NCBI RefSeq assembly: GCF_000372405.1
Contig: NZ_AQVC01000002.1
Location: 28,137-92,136 of the forward strand
Origin: Porphyromonas somerae DSM 23386
Lineage (GTDB): Bacteria; Bacteroidota; Bacteroidia; Bacteroidales; Porphyromonadaceae
DNA length: 64,000 nt
Direction: 5' to 3'
The notes under the pieces were generated by a model that ran no database searches, was not told where the DNA came from, and was given only the letters and a program-made list of their open reading frames with translations. Each line of letters begins with the position of its first letter. Position 1 is the first letter of the stretch. Both the position numbers and the translations under genes were made by a program. Positions 52,979 through 60,168 of this stretch are shown here, one piece after another.

Positions 52979-53938
52979 TTATAGTGTTCGTAATTTCTGA
53001 AAGTCGATGGTGAGCCCTTCCTCAGCTGCCAAAGTAGATGGGAAGATAGCTTGAGTTTCCCTGAGCAACTCTTGTACTAGAGCTGGGGCGGCATACCGAG
53101 CACTGTAATGCCCAATGAGGAGGTGCCCCACCTCGGCCTGCTGGGCAATGGTAGCGGCATCGGTGGTGGTACTATGGAGGGTTTCGGCTGCCCGCTCGGT
53201 CATCTTGGCACCTAAGGTAGCTTCGTGGTATAGCAGATCCACCCCCTTGATGGTCTCCACAATGGGAGGGAAGTAGGCGGTATCGCTACAATAGGCAAAG
53301 CTATAGGGTGCTCGGGGCGCCTTGGTCACCTTGTGATTGGGTATCACGGTACCATCTTCCCGCTGGAAGTCGGCTCCCTGCTTGAGGAGTCCGAAGTAGG
53401 CGATGGGTATTTGGTAGAAGTCGCACATCTCCCGATCAATGTGCCGTTGCTTTGGTTTTTCATCAAAACGGTAGCCGATGCAGGGCACCCGATGCTTGAG
53501 GGGAAAGGAGGTGACCACTAGCGAATGATCCTCATAGACCGTTTGCACCTGCCGATGATCGATCTGGTGAGGAATGATTCGCTCGGCATCGTCGCGACAA
53601 AAGGTCTCCACGATAAAGCGGACATAAGCCTCAATCCCTTCGGGCCCATAGATATGCACAGGGTGGTCGAGACCACTCAAAGACATACTGCTGAGCAATC
53701 CGGGCAAACCTAGACAGTGATCGCCGTGTAGGTGGGTGATGAATATGCGGTGAAGATTGGCCCACGAGCCACCGAAGCGGAGCAACTGCATCTGAGTGCC
53801 TTCACCACAATCAATCATATAGACTTTTTCCCGCAGACGCAATAGCTGTGAGCTATGTTGCTGTCCAGGCTTGGGGAGTGCCGAGCCACAGCCCAGCACC
53901 TTTAGGTACATTCCATCGCCGTAATTGGCATCATTCAT
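52979..53938 (-). CDS. rnz: Ribonuclease Z
   Basis: 319-residue zinc-dependent endonuclease that trims tRNA 3' ends. The metallo-beta-lactamase metal motif THLHGDHCLGLPG is present, with LGCGSALP before it, the family's PxKHR-like FPLKHRVPCIGYRF, and AYCSDTAY and HEATL further on. I chose ATG 53938 because it forms ATGAATGA with the MerR stop, a coupling overlap; ATGs at 53953 and 53911 are also possible. tRNA genes are not in this window. Confidence 0.93.
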   Translation of the reverse strand: MNDANYGDGMYLKVLGCGSALPKPGQQHSSQLLRLREKVYMIDCGEGTQMQLLRFGGSWANLHRIFITHLHGDHCLGLPGLLSSMSLSGLDHPVHIYGPEGIEAYVRFIVETFCRDDAERIIPHQIDHRQVQTVYEDHSLVVTSFPLKHRVPCIGYRFDEKPKQRHIDREMCDFYQIPIAYFGLLKQGADFQREDGTVIPNHKVTKAPRAPYSFAYCSDTAYFPPIVETIKGVDLLYHEATLGAKMTERAAETLHSTTTDAATIAQQAEVGHLLIGHYSARYAAPALVQELLRETQAIFPSTLAAEEGLTIDFQKLRTL

Positions 53939-54338
53939 TACTGCTGTTTGCATTATTCAATTGTTGGTCTACCACCCTCTTTAGCTCTAGCACTTTTGCT
54001 CTCACCTCCCATAGTTTCTCACGGATCTGAAGGTCGGTATCTACCGCACCTCCACTCTGCAGCTGCTCCGCAACCGCCTGTAGTGAGAGCCCTTTATCAA
54101 TCAATAGGTAGCGAATCCGCTCCACCAGCTTCAGGTCGTCCTGAGTATAGAGACGAGTACCCGACGATGCCGCCCGCTTAGGTGCCAAGGGCGTGTGTCG
54201 CTCCCAATACCTCAGCTGCGTTTCATCTACCTTAAAGAGCCTTGCCACCTCGCCTATGGTATAATAGGGTTTCTCCTGAGGGCTGGCTTGAGGGTTTTCA
54301 AACCTCCAGTGGGTGTTATTCTTCCTTTTCTTTGGCAT
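53931..54338 (-). CDS. MerR-family transcriptional regulator
   Basis: 135 residues from ATG 54338; a longer frame from 54365 is rejected because it begins inside a terminator hairpin. The winged-helix DNA-binding domain is YYTIGEVARLFKVDETQLRYWERH, followed by RLYTQDDLKLVERIRYLLIDKGLSLQAVAEQL, then a dimerisation coiled coil. There are no metal-binding Cys, so it is of the general, not the metal-sensing, type. In Bacteroidetes such genes often sit near cell-cycle or RNA-processing genes; here rnz and nadK follow directly. Confidence 0.92.
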   Translation of the reverse strand: MPKKRKNNTHWRFENPQASPQEKPYYTIGEVARLFKVDETQLRYWERHTPLAPKRAASSGTRLYTQDDLKLVERIRYLLIDKGLSLQAVAEQLQSGGAVDTDLQIREKLWEVRAKVLELKRVVDQQLNNANSSNE

Positions 54339-54350
54339 AGAAAAAAATAA

Positions 54351-54383
54351 GTAGAGACGTAACAATATCCATTACGTCTCTAC
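54351..54383. terminator. Bidirectional terminator before the MerR gene
   Basis: A 12-bp inverted repeat (54351-54362 with 54372-54383, arm GTAGAGACGTAA) with T-rich sequence on both sides (plus strand TTTTTT, minus strand TTATTTTTTT). It ends the SPOR lipoprotein transcript and separates it from the MerR gene. Confidence 0.85.
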
Positions 54384-54417
54384 TTTTTTCATCTCAAAAA
54401 TAAAAGCTAGTCACAGA

Positions 54418-54903
54418 TTAATAGGTACGCTCCAAGATCCATGCATCCTGGAAGAGTCCCTTATCGGCATACATACTCTTAATGGATTCACGGCTTCTTA
54501 CAGCGTCGCTCTTATCGTCGAAGCTAGTGACGATCACACGATACATACCTTGCTCATTCTGTGCTAGGATGGGGTTGTACCCTTGATCAGCCATACGAGC
54601 CTTAAGAGAATTGGCATTGGTAACGCTTAGGAAGCTACCAATCACCACACTGTACCTACGAAGTCCGCTGGCATCCTCTCCTACGGCTGGGGTCACCTTT
54701 TCAGGTCGTACATCGGCATTGTCGGTCACCACTGGGATGATCTCATCCTTAGGAGTCTCCTCGGCCTCTTTAGCGATTTCTCTCTGCTGTGCACGCTCCA
54801 TTACAGCCTTATAGGCACTCTGCTTTGGTTTACAAGAAGTCATGGCACCTGCTGTGAGCAGGGCGATTGCTACGATTGCTACATACTGTACTTTCTTCAT
54901 CAT
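54418..54903 (-). CDS. SPOR-domain lipoprotein
   Basis: 161 residues. The lipoprotein signal ends AMTSC (about Cys24); an acidic linker follows (about 40-80), then a SPOR domain from about 82 (RYSVVIGSFLSVTNANSLKARMADQGYNPILA, then YRVIVTSFDDKSDAVRSRESI). SPOR domains bind denuded peptidoglycan, so it likely works at the septum or in cell-wall maintenance, anchored to a membrane by its lipid. It is the second SPOR protein of the window (the first ends at 13016). Own promoter and terminator. Confidence 0.9.
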   Translation of the reverse strand: MMKKVQYVAIVAIALLTAGAMTSCKPKQSAYKAVMERAQQREIAKEAEETPKDEIIPVVTDNADVRPEKVTPAVGEDASGLRRYSVVIGSFLSVTNANSLKARMADQGYNPILAQNEQGMYRVIVTSFDDKSDAVRSRESIKSMYADKGLFQDAWILERTY

Positions 54904-54941
54904 ATTCTATATAAGTCGGTTTGAATGATTCCTTTTCCTAT

Positions 54942-54949
54942 CAAATATA
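54942..54949 (-). promoter_or_regulatory. -7 box of the SPOR lipoprotein gene
   Basis: Minus strand TATATTTG, 38 bases before the start; a TTTG lies further upstream at 54972-54975, at 22 bases, slightly longer than usual spacing. Confidence 0.55.
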
Positions 54950-55043
54950 GGAGTTTTTCCCTCATTTCCCACAAAGTTAGACTTTTATTTTGTAATTTAG
55001 CCATTCAAATGGGAATATTTCTATTTTTATCATTTTTTATACG

Positions 55044-57128
55044 ATGAGAAAGAACATTTTAACCGCTGTTTCTACAGCTTTACTCATGAGTAGTATGCCA
55101 ATACTTCACTCCACAGCAGCACCCGTAGGCGACACACAGCCTACTGAATTTACACCCGAGGTGCTGATGCAAATGTGGCGACTATCGACGCCGGTGCTTT
55201 CGCCCGATGGCAAGTGCTATGTCTACACACGAACCCTTCCAAATGTAAAGGAGAATAGCAGTACCACGGAGATGGTGCTATCGACTTTGGGCAAAGGGGG
55301 AGAAAAAAAGGTGCTTCCCCTCAAGGGGCACTCGCCTATTTTCTTGGATAATGAGACCCTAGCCTATATCTCTACGGAGGGGGCGCACGCACAGGTGGGG
55401 ATCATCAAGGTAGATGGCACGGGGAAGAAGGCGCTTTCGGACTTTGACTTTGATGTCACAGGTTTCCTTTTTGCACCCGATCGCTCTAAGGTGATCATTA
55501 GCCGGATGGTGGAAACGCCTAGCATTATGCGGCAAGAGAATCCCGACCTCGATAAGGCAACGGGACGGATCTACGATGACTTAATGTACAAGCATTGGGA
55601 TCACTGGACCCTTGAGTACCCACAATCGTACATCGCCGAGGTGGGTGAAGGGCTTGCGATCTCACAAAAGCTCACGAATGTACTTCCTAAGGGAGAGAGC
55701 TACGAGCTACCTATAGAGCCTTTTGGTGGGATTGATCAGCTGGCTTGGCACCCTAATTCGAAGGCGATTGCCTATAGCTGCAAGAAGCTGAAGGGGTTGG
55801 CGTATGCGCGCTCTACCAATACTGATATTTATCTGCTCGACTTAACGACCGGCACCACCACTAACCTCACCGAGGGAATGATGGGCTACGATGATACGCC
55901 GAAGTTCTCGTCGGATGGTAAGTATATTGCTTGGACCAGCATGGAGCGGGATGGGTATGAGGCAGACCTCAACCGTCTTTTCATGATGAATCTTGAGACC
56001 AAGGAGAAGACCTTTGTGACCCGCGATTATGAGCTTTGGGTAGATCAGTTTGAGTGGCTAGAGGGGGATAAGGGATTCCGTTTCCTCTCCAATGACCAAG
56101 GGCTGGGCAATCTATTTGAGATAGATATTAAGAGTCTCAAGGCAACCAAAATCACTGACTACGACATGGCCGATGTAGTGGGCTTTGCTGGTAATAGCAA
56201 GGACTTCCTCTACACCTTGCAATCGATGAAGCACCCCACCGATATTTATGCTTTCCAAGCACCAAAGCGTAGGAGAGCGAAGGCAACGATGGAGAAGCTG
56301 AGCACTGAGAATGACGCACTCCTTGCTACCATTCCAAATATTGAGATACAGAAGCGGTGGATCACCACTACCGATGGCAAGAAGATGCTCACGTGGGTGG
56401 TTCTTCCTCCTCATTTTGATGCTAATAAGAAGTACCCTGCGATCCTTTATTGCCAAGGGGGGCCACAGAGCACGGTGAGCCAATTCTGGAGCTATCGCTG
56501 GAATCTCCGCACCTTTGCCTCTCACGGCTATATTATGGTGGCACCTAACCGCCGTGGTGTGCCTGGTTTTGGCAAGGAGTGGAATGAGCAGATCTCGGGC
56601 GACTGGGGCGGACAGAATATGAAGGACCTACTAGCTGCTATTGATGAGGTGGCAAAGGAGCCTTATGTAGATGCCGACCGCTTAGGATGTACGGGTGCTA
56701 GCTATGGTGGTTACACTACTTACTGGATGGCAGGCCACCACGAGGGTCGTTTCAAGGCTTTAGCGGCCCACGCTGGTATCTTTAATTTCGATGCTCAGTA
56801 CCTTGAGACGGAGGAGAAGTTCTTTGCCGATTGGGATATGGGTGGTGCCTACTGGGAAGATAATGCCACTACTCGCCACACCTATGCCAATTCTCCTCAT
56901 CGCTTTGTGGATAAGTGGGATACCCCAATCCTCGTTACTCACGGTGATAGAGACTACCGCATCCTCTCTTCACAAGGATTTATGGCGTTTGATGCTGCTA
57001 AGCTAAGAGGCATCCCAGCTCGTATCCTTTACTACCCCGATGAGAGCCACTGGATTCTTCAGCCACAAAATGGCATTCTATTCTACCGTACTTGGTTTGA
57101 TTGGATGGATCGCTATTTGAAGAAGTAA
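55044..57128 (+). CDS. dpp5: S9-family peptidase, DPP5-like
   Basis: 694-residue serine peptidase closely resembling P. gingivalis DPP5, which removes dipeptides from peptide N-termini for amino-acid-based growth. A signal peptide (about 1-26) indicates a periplasmic location. An N-terminal beta-propeller (about 40-420) includes DDLMYKHWDHW and EGMMGYDDTPKFSSDGK; the C-terminal alpha/beta hydrolase domain has the nucleophile Ser553 in GASYGGY, Asp in THGDRDYRI and His in DESHWILQP. Specificity for hydrophobic P1 residues is carried over from the P. gingivalis enzyme. Single gene with terminator behind. Confidence 0.93.
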   Translation: MRKNILTAVSTALLMSSMPILHSTAAPVGDTQPTEFTPEVLMQMWRLSTPVLSPDGKCYVYTRTLPNVKENSSTTEMVLSTLGKGGEKKVLPLKGHSPIFLDNETLAYISTEGAHAQVGIIKVDGTGKKALSDFDFDVTGFLFAPDRSKVIISRMVETPSIMRQENPDLDKATGRIYDDLMYKHWDHWTLEYPQSYIAEVGEGLAISQKLTNVLPKGESYELPIEPFGGIDQLAWHPNSKAIAYSCKKLKGLAYARSTNTDIYLLDLTTGTTTNLTEGMMGYDDTPKFSSDGKYIAWTSMERDGYEADLNRLFMMNLETKEKTFVTRDYELWVDQFEWLEGDKGFRFLSNDQGLGNLFEIDIKSLKATKITDYDMADVVGFAGNSKDFLYTLQSMKHPTDIYAFQAPKRRRAKATMEKLSTENDALLATIPNIEIQKRWITTTDGKKMLTWVVLPPHFDANKKYPAILYCQGGPQSTVSQFWSYRWNLRTFASHGYIMVAPNRRGVPGFGKEWNEQISGDWGGQNMKDLLAAIDEVAKEPYVDADRLGCTGASYGGYTTYWMAGHHEGRFKALAAHAGIFNFDAQYLETEEKFFADWDMGGAYWEDNATTRHTYANSPHRFVDKWDTPILVTHGDRDYRILSSQGFMAFDAAKLRGIPARILYYPDESHWILQPQNGILFYRTWFDWMDRYLKK

Positions 57129-57147
57129 TCGCAACGTATTTATAATG

Positions 57148-57183
57148 AAGGCGGGCTATATGATCACTCATGTAGCCCGCCTT
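57148..57183. terminator. Bidirectional terminator between dpp5 and the PspC gene
   Basis: AAGGCGGGCTATA (57148-57160) pairs with TGTAGCCCGCCTT (57171-57183), one mismatch, between convergent genes. Confidence 0.85.
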
Positions 57184-57204
57184 GCTTATTGAGAACTTAC
57201 AAAA

Positions 57205-58233
57205 CTATAACCAAATCCAGAATGTAGTGAGGATAATCCAAAGTGCTATAATCACTATCTTAGTGGCTGTATTTAGCGACTTGGAGCGCATGATGATACT
57301 GAATGGCCAGATATAGACTAGAGTGATGATGCCAGCTAGAATCATCAAAGCTAAAAGCAACCCAAAAATAGCAAGTAAAATGGACAGCCCTACCACCCAT
57401 ACGGTGGAACTACTGTCACCAAAGGGAAGACCAGGGAAAAATGTGCCCTCACCTATAGCCACAATCCCCCAAATCAAAGCTCCCACAATAAATAGGACTA
57501 GGAAGAAGGCCACTATCCACCAAAGGATATTATTCCGACGCTTCTCCTTTACTTCCGTCTCTGGCTCCACAGAAGTTTCATCCGTTTGGACGCCTGGTGT
57601 TTCACTTGAAATCGTCTGCCAAAGGTTTTGGCTAGTGAGTGGCTTACCCTCCATACGCAGTCGGTCGGTTGCCTCAGTGGCTTCAGGGAGCACCATCCAC
57701 CCCACAATATAGAGCACCACAAAGATCCAATTGAGTGGTGTAAAGAGGAGTAGAACAGCCACTAGTCTGAGAAGTGCCACATCCACACCAAGGTGCACAG
57801 ATAGTCCTGCGATGATACCGCCCAACCACTTATGCTTCGGGTCGCGGTAGAGCTTCTTATTGAGCTTCTCGGCAAAGGTCTCCTCCTTTTTCGCCGAAGC
57901 TTCAGAAGTCTCTGGCTGTGAAGACTCTCCCGAAGATGATTGCACTGATGGCTCTTCTTCTCCTCCTTCCGGAGCCTCTAAATCCTCAATTCGCCCCAGC
58001 TGAGAAATCACCTCTTTAGCTAGGTCGAGGGTCACTACTTCGTGCCCCAGTCTCATTTTTTCGGCAAATAACTCCCCGAGCCTCATCTCAAAATCCCCAA
58101 CGATCTCCCCTTCTGGGTCATCGGCAAGATAATATTCGCGGATCCCCTTGATATACTGGTCTAGCACATAGTAGGCATCCTCCTCTACATAGAAATTGCG
58201 ATTGGCTAGATTAACGCTTATTGTCTTTTTCAT
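57205..58233 (-). CDS. PspC-domain membrane protein
   Basis: 342 residues. The N-terminal part (about 1-80) is a cytosolic helical domain; a Ser/Glu-rich linker follows; the PspC domain is at about 130-185 (KLYRDPKHKWLGGIIAGLSVHLGVDVALLRLVAVLLLF). Several more transmembrane segments fill the C-terminal half. PspC proteins act in envelope stress or as toxin-like partners; here the partner is a PadR-type repressor whose stop lies 23 bases before this start, a pairing frequent in Bacteroidetes. Function otherwise unknown. Confidence 0.88.
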   Translation of the reverse strand: MKKTISVNLANRNFYVEEDAYYVLDQYIKGIREYYLADDPEGEIVGDFEMRLGELFAEKMRLGHEVVTLDLAKEVISQLGRIEDLEAPEGGEEEPSVQSSSGESSQPETSEASAKKEETFAEKLNKKLYRDPKHKWLGGIIAGLSVHLGVDVALLRLVAVLLLFTPLNWIFVVLYIVGWMVLPEATEATDRLRMEGKPLTSQNLWQTISSETPGVQTDETSVEPETEVKEKRRNNILWWIVAFFLVLFIVGALIWGIVAIGEGTFFPGLPFGDSSSTVWVVGLSILLAIFGLLLALMILAGIITLVYIWPFSIIMRSKSLNTATKIVIIALWIILTTFWIWL

Positions 58234-58256
58234 ATTGGTAATGTGTGTGGTGTGTA

Positions 58257-58736
58257 TTACTTCTCTTCTTGATCATTCACAGCCTTTTCATCCTCTTTTT
58301 GGATAAAGCGGTCATCATCACGGGTGGAGATAACATACTCCCCTTCGGCAAACTCCAAACCAGTTCGTGAGGTGCCAGTACCCCAAGAGGGTGTCTCGTT
58401 ATCTAGCAGGTCTACAGAATCTCTCATCGATACCCATAGCTTTCGTAATTCATCTAGGTAGACCCTACCGGCATCCGTGATGACGTAATACTTGCGAGGA
58501 GGCCCTTGCGAGCTTTCCACCCACGTATACTTGATCAGTCCCTCCTTACGGAGCCTAGTGAGTAGAGGGTAGATAGTCCCCTCCACCACGATCAGGTCAT
58601 TCTCCTTAAGGATATTGATGAGATCTACGCTATAGGCCTCCCGATGACGTAATATCAAGAGAATGGCATACTCCATTACCCCCTTGCGCATCTGCGACTT
58701 AGTTTTTTCCAACGACTCTTGCATCTTATACTTCAT
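58257..58736 (-). CDS. PadR-family transcriptional regulator
   Basis: 159 residues. The PadR winged helix is at about 18-90 (MEYAILLILRHREAYSVDLINILKENDLIVVEGTIYPLLTRLRKEGLIKY, then SSQGPPRKYYVITDAGRVYLDEL). A C-terminal tail is rich in Asp/Glu and probably flexible. It likely represses the PspC-domain gene just downstream (23-base gap) and itself, releasing under envelope stress; that is inference from the gene pair. The tail is longer than in minimal PadR proteins. Confidence 0.92.
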   Translation of the reverse strand: MKYKMQESLEKTKSQMRKGVMEYAILLILRHREAYSVDLINILKENDLIVVEGTIYPLLTRLRKEGLIKYTWVESSQGPPRKYYVITDAGRVYLDELRKLWVSMRDSVDLLDNETPSWGTGTSRTGLEFAEGEYVISTRDDDRFIQKEDEKAVNDQEEK

Positions 58737-58864
58737 CTAATAGTGAATACATTTCCTTTTCGCTTGCAAGATACAAAGAATTCGGTAGTTTGCAAAACAA
58801 ACAACCGAATATATACTCTTCTTTGGTATAAATATGCCTATAAAAAGAATGTTGCAAGGAGTTT

Positions 58865-59932
58865 TTAATGCTTCAGTCCTACCTCTAAGATAGCCACGAA
58901 ATAGGTATTATCAAGGATAGGAGAAAGCAAATAAGCACCTTCTACCAATGTGGAATCGTCATAGAGGTAGAGCGGTTTAGAATCAGTCAACCTCCGAATA
59001 ATAGGATCATCACGCCTCGCAATCACAAAGCGTCCACCCCTATTACCGAGATACCTTTGGGCTAGAGATAGAGCTACAAAGCCCATTGTAGGGCGAATAT
59101 TCACCTCCAAACAAGGAACGAAATGCAGTGAGCCATCAGCCCAATGATAAAGGGCTGTATCCACCCCGATAATTCCTTCATAATCGTAGAGCTCCATTTC
59201 TTGCAAGGATTGGCGTACCCATTCTGCGTAGGCATCAATATCTACTCCCAATGACGCTTCACCTAGATAGCTTCCTATGTACTGTGCTTTGTGGGTGATG
59301 GCTCGATGATGACCTAAATATGCTACCGCTCCATTCTTCCGCTGGTATTCAAAGCCCAATTCATAGACAATCTCATAATAGGGCTCAATAAATAGTGACC
59401 TCGGAGGGGTCTGAACCCACTTTGTCTGCAACACTTCAGTGATATCCACGTTGCTACTATCCAGCATCTCAATGCCACGACCCGAACTGGTAAAGTCCTC
59501 CTTAAGCACCCACCGACCTGGCGATAATGCCAGCGATGGCTCCACCTTACGAGGGGGAGTATCTCGAAAGCACTTTGGCGATGCCTCAAAGACTTTATGC
59601 CAAAGCTCCATCCCTCTTTCCCTACTGGCGAAGTAAGCCATCTCAGCAGAGCTATACGGCAATTTAATAGATGGAAAAAGCCCACGCAATTCAGGTCCCC
59701 ACCCCCATGGTATCAACTCCGCCCCCACAGGCAGATGTGCCGTCAGCCGAGAGTGCCGCAACTCCTCTGGCAACCTCCTTGTGACCAAGACCTTATCTTC
59801 ATCTCCTGCATAGTAGATAGGAAGCGTCTGTAGGTCCTCCCTCAGCCTACGAACCATTTTAGGCGGGGTATAATGCTCTACACCTCTAAGAATAGAGGCT
59901 TCGTAACCAGGATTAAAGAAGTGTACCACCAT
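58865..59932 (-). CDS. ATP-grasp-like protein of unknown function
   Basis: 355 residues from ATG 59932. A longer frame reaches 60115, but its first 61 codons read straight through two repeat elements, so I reject it. The ATP-grasp look comes from RWVLKEDFTSSGRGI (about 140-155, nucleotide-binding Lys and Gly loop), an acidic pair before it, and CLEVNIRPTMGFVALSL (about 290), matching the E-x-N-x-R metal site. Such enzymes ligate an acid to an amine or thiol; substrate unknown. It is single, with repeats in its leader and the DUF349 gene upstream on the same strand behind a terminator. Confidence 0.7.
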   Translation of the reverse strand: MVVHFFNPGYEASILRGVEHYTPPKMVRRLREDLQTLPIYYAGDEDKVLVTRRLPEELRHSRLTAHLPVGAELIPWGWGPELRGLFPSIKLPYSSAEMAYFASRERGMELWHKVFEASPKCFRDTPPRKVEPSLALSPGRWVLKEDFTSSGRGIEMLDSSNVDITEVLQTKWVQTPPRSLFIEPYYEIVYELGFEYQRKNGAVAYLGHHRAITHKAQYIGSYLGEASLGVDIDAYAEWVRQSLQEMELYDYEGIIGVDTALYHWADGSLHFVPCLEVNIRPTMGFVALSLAQRYLGNRGGRFVIARRDDPIIRRLTDSKPLYLYDDSTLVEGAYLLSPILDNTYFVAILEVGLKH

Positions 59933-59940
59933 ACCATTAA

Positions 59941-59967
59941 GAGAATGTTGCACGAAGTGCCATTCTC
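59941..59967. repeat. 27-bp hairpin, copy 3, in the leader of the ATP-grasp gene
   Basis: GAGAATG-TT-GCAC-GAA-GTGC-CATTCTC, with a perfect outer stem. On the minus strand it ends only 8 bases before the ATG at 59932, so it would form a hairpin over the ribosome-binding region of that mRNA. Confidence 0.88.
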
Positions 59968-59989
59968 GCACATTTAAATCAAATGTGCT

Positions 59990-60113
59990 GAGACTTTGCA
60001 CGAAGGATGAGATGCAAGGCGCTGAGGATGAGACCGAAGGGAGCGTACTCACGTACGTGACCGAGGCCGAATTCCGAAAGCAACGCAGCAGATCGCCTTC
60101 GTGCAACAGTCTC
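59990..60113. repeat. 124-bp GAGAC-ended palindromic element
   Basis: The ends GAGACTTTGCACGAAGG and CCTTCGTGCAACAGTCTC are an imperfect inverted repeat of about 18 bp. The centre contains the palindrome TCACGTACGTGA. No open frame of its own. Shortened or diverged relatives are at 12220-12240 and 14486-14569. Looks like a small non-autonomous mobile or REP-like element. Confidence 0.75.
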
Positions 60114-60119
60114 ATTAAA

Positions 60120-60151
60120 AAGGAGCCACACCGTTAAAAGCATGGCTCCTT
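60120..60151 (-). terminator. Terminator of the DUF349 gene
   Basis: AAGGAGCCA (60120-60128) pairs with TGGCTCCTT (60143-60151); the minus strand continues into TTTTAATGAG. 18 bases past the DUF349 stop. Confidence 0.8.
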
Positions 60152-60168
60152 CCATCATTTAATAAGGC

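Noticed and set aside
60050-60062. TCACGTACGTGA palindrome as a parS site for the nearby-encoded ParB.
   Set aside because: It resembles parS only in the central CACG/CGTG; it is the centre of a repeat element, 30 kb away from parAB, and lacks the usual flanks.
59933-60115. N-terminal extension of the ATP-grasp-like protein by 61 codons.
   Set aside because: These codons lie in the 27-bp hairpin and the 124-bp element, which are repeat DNA; the protein-like sequence starts at the ATG at 59932.
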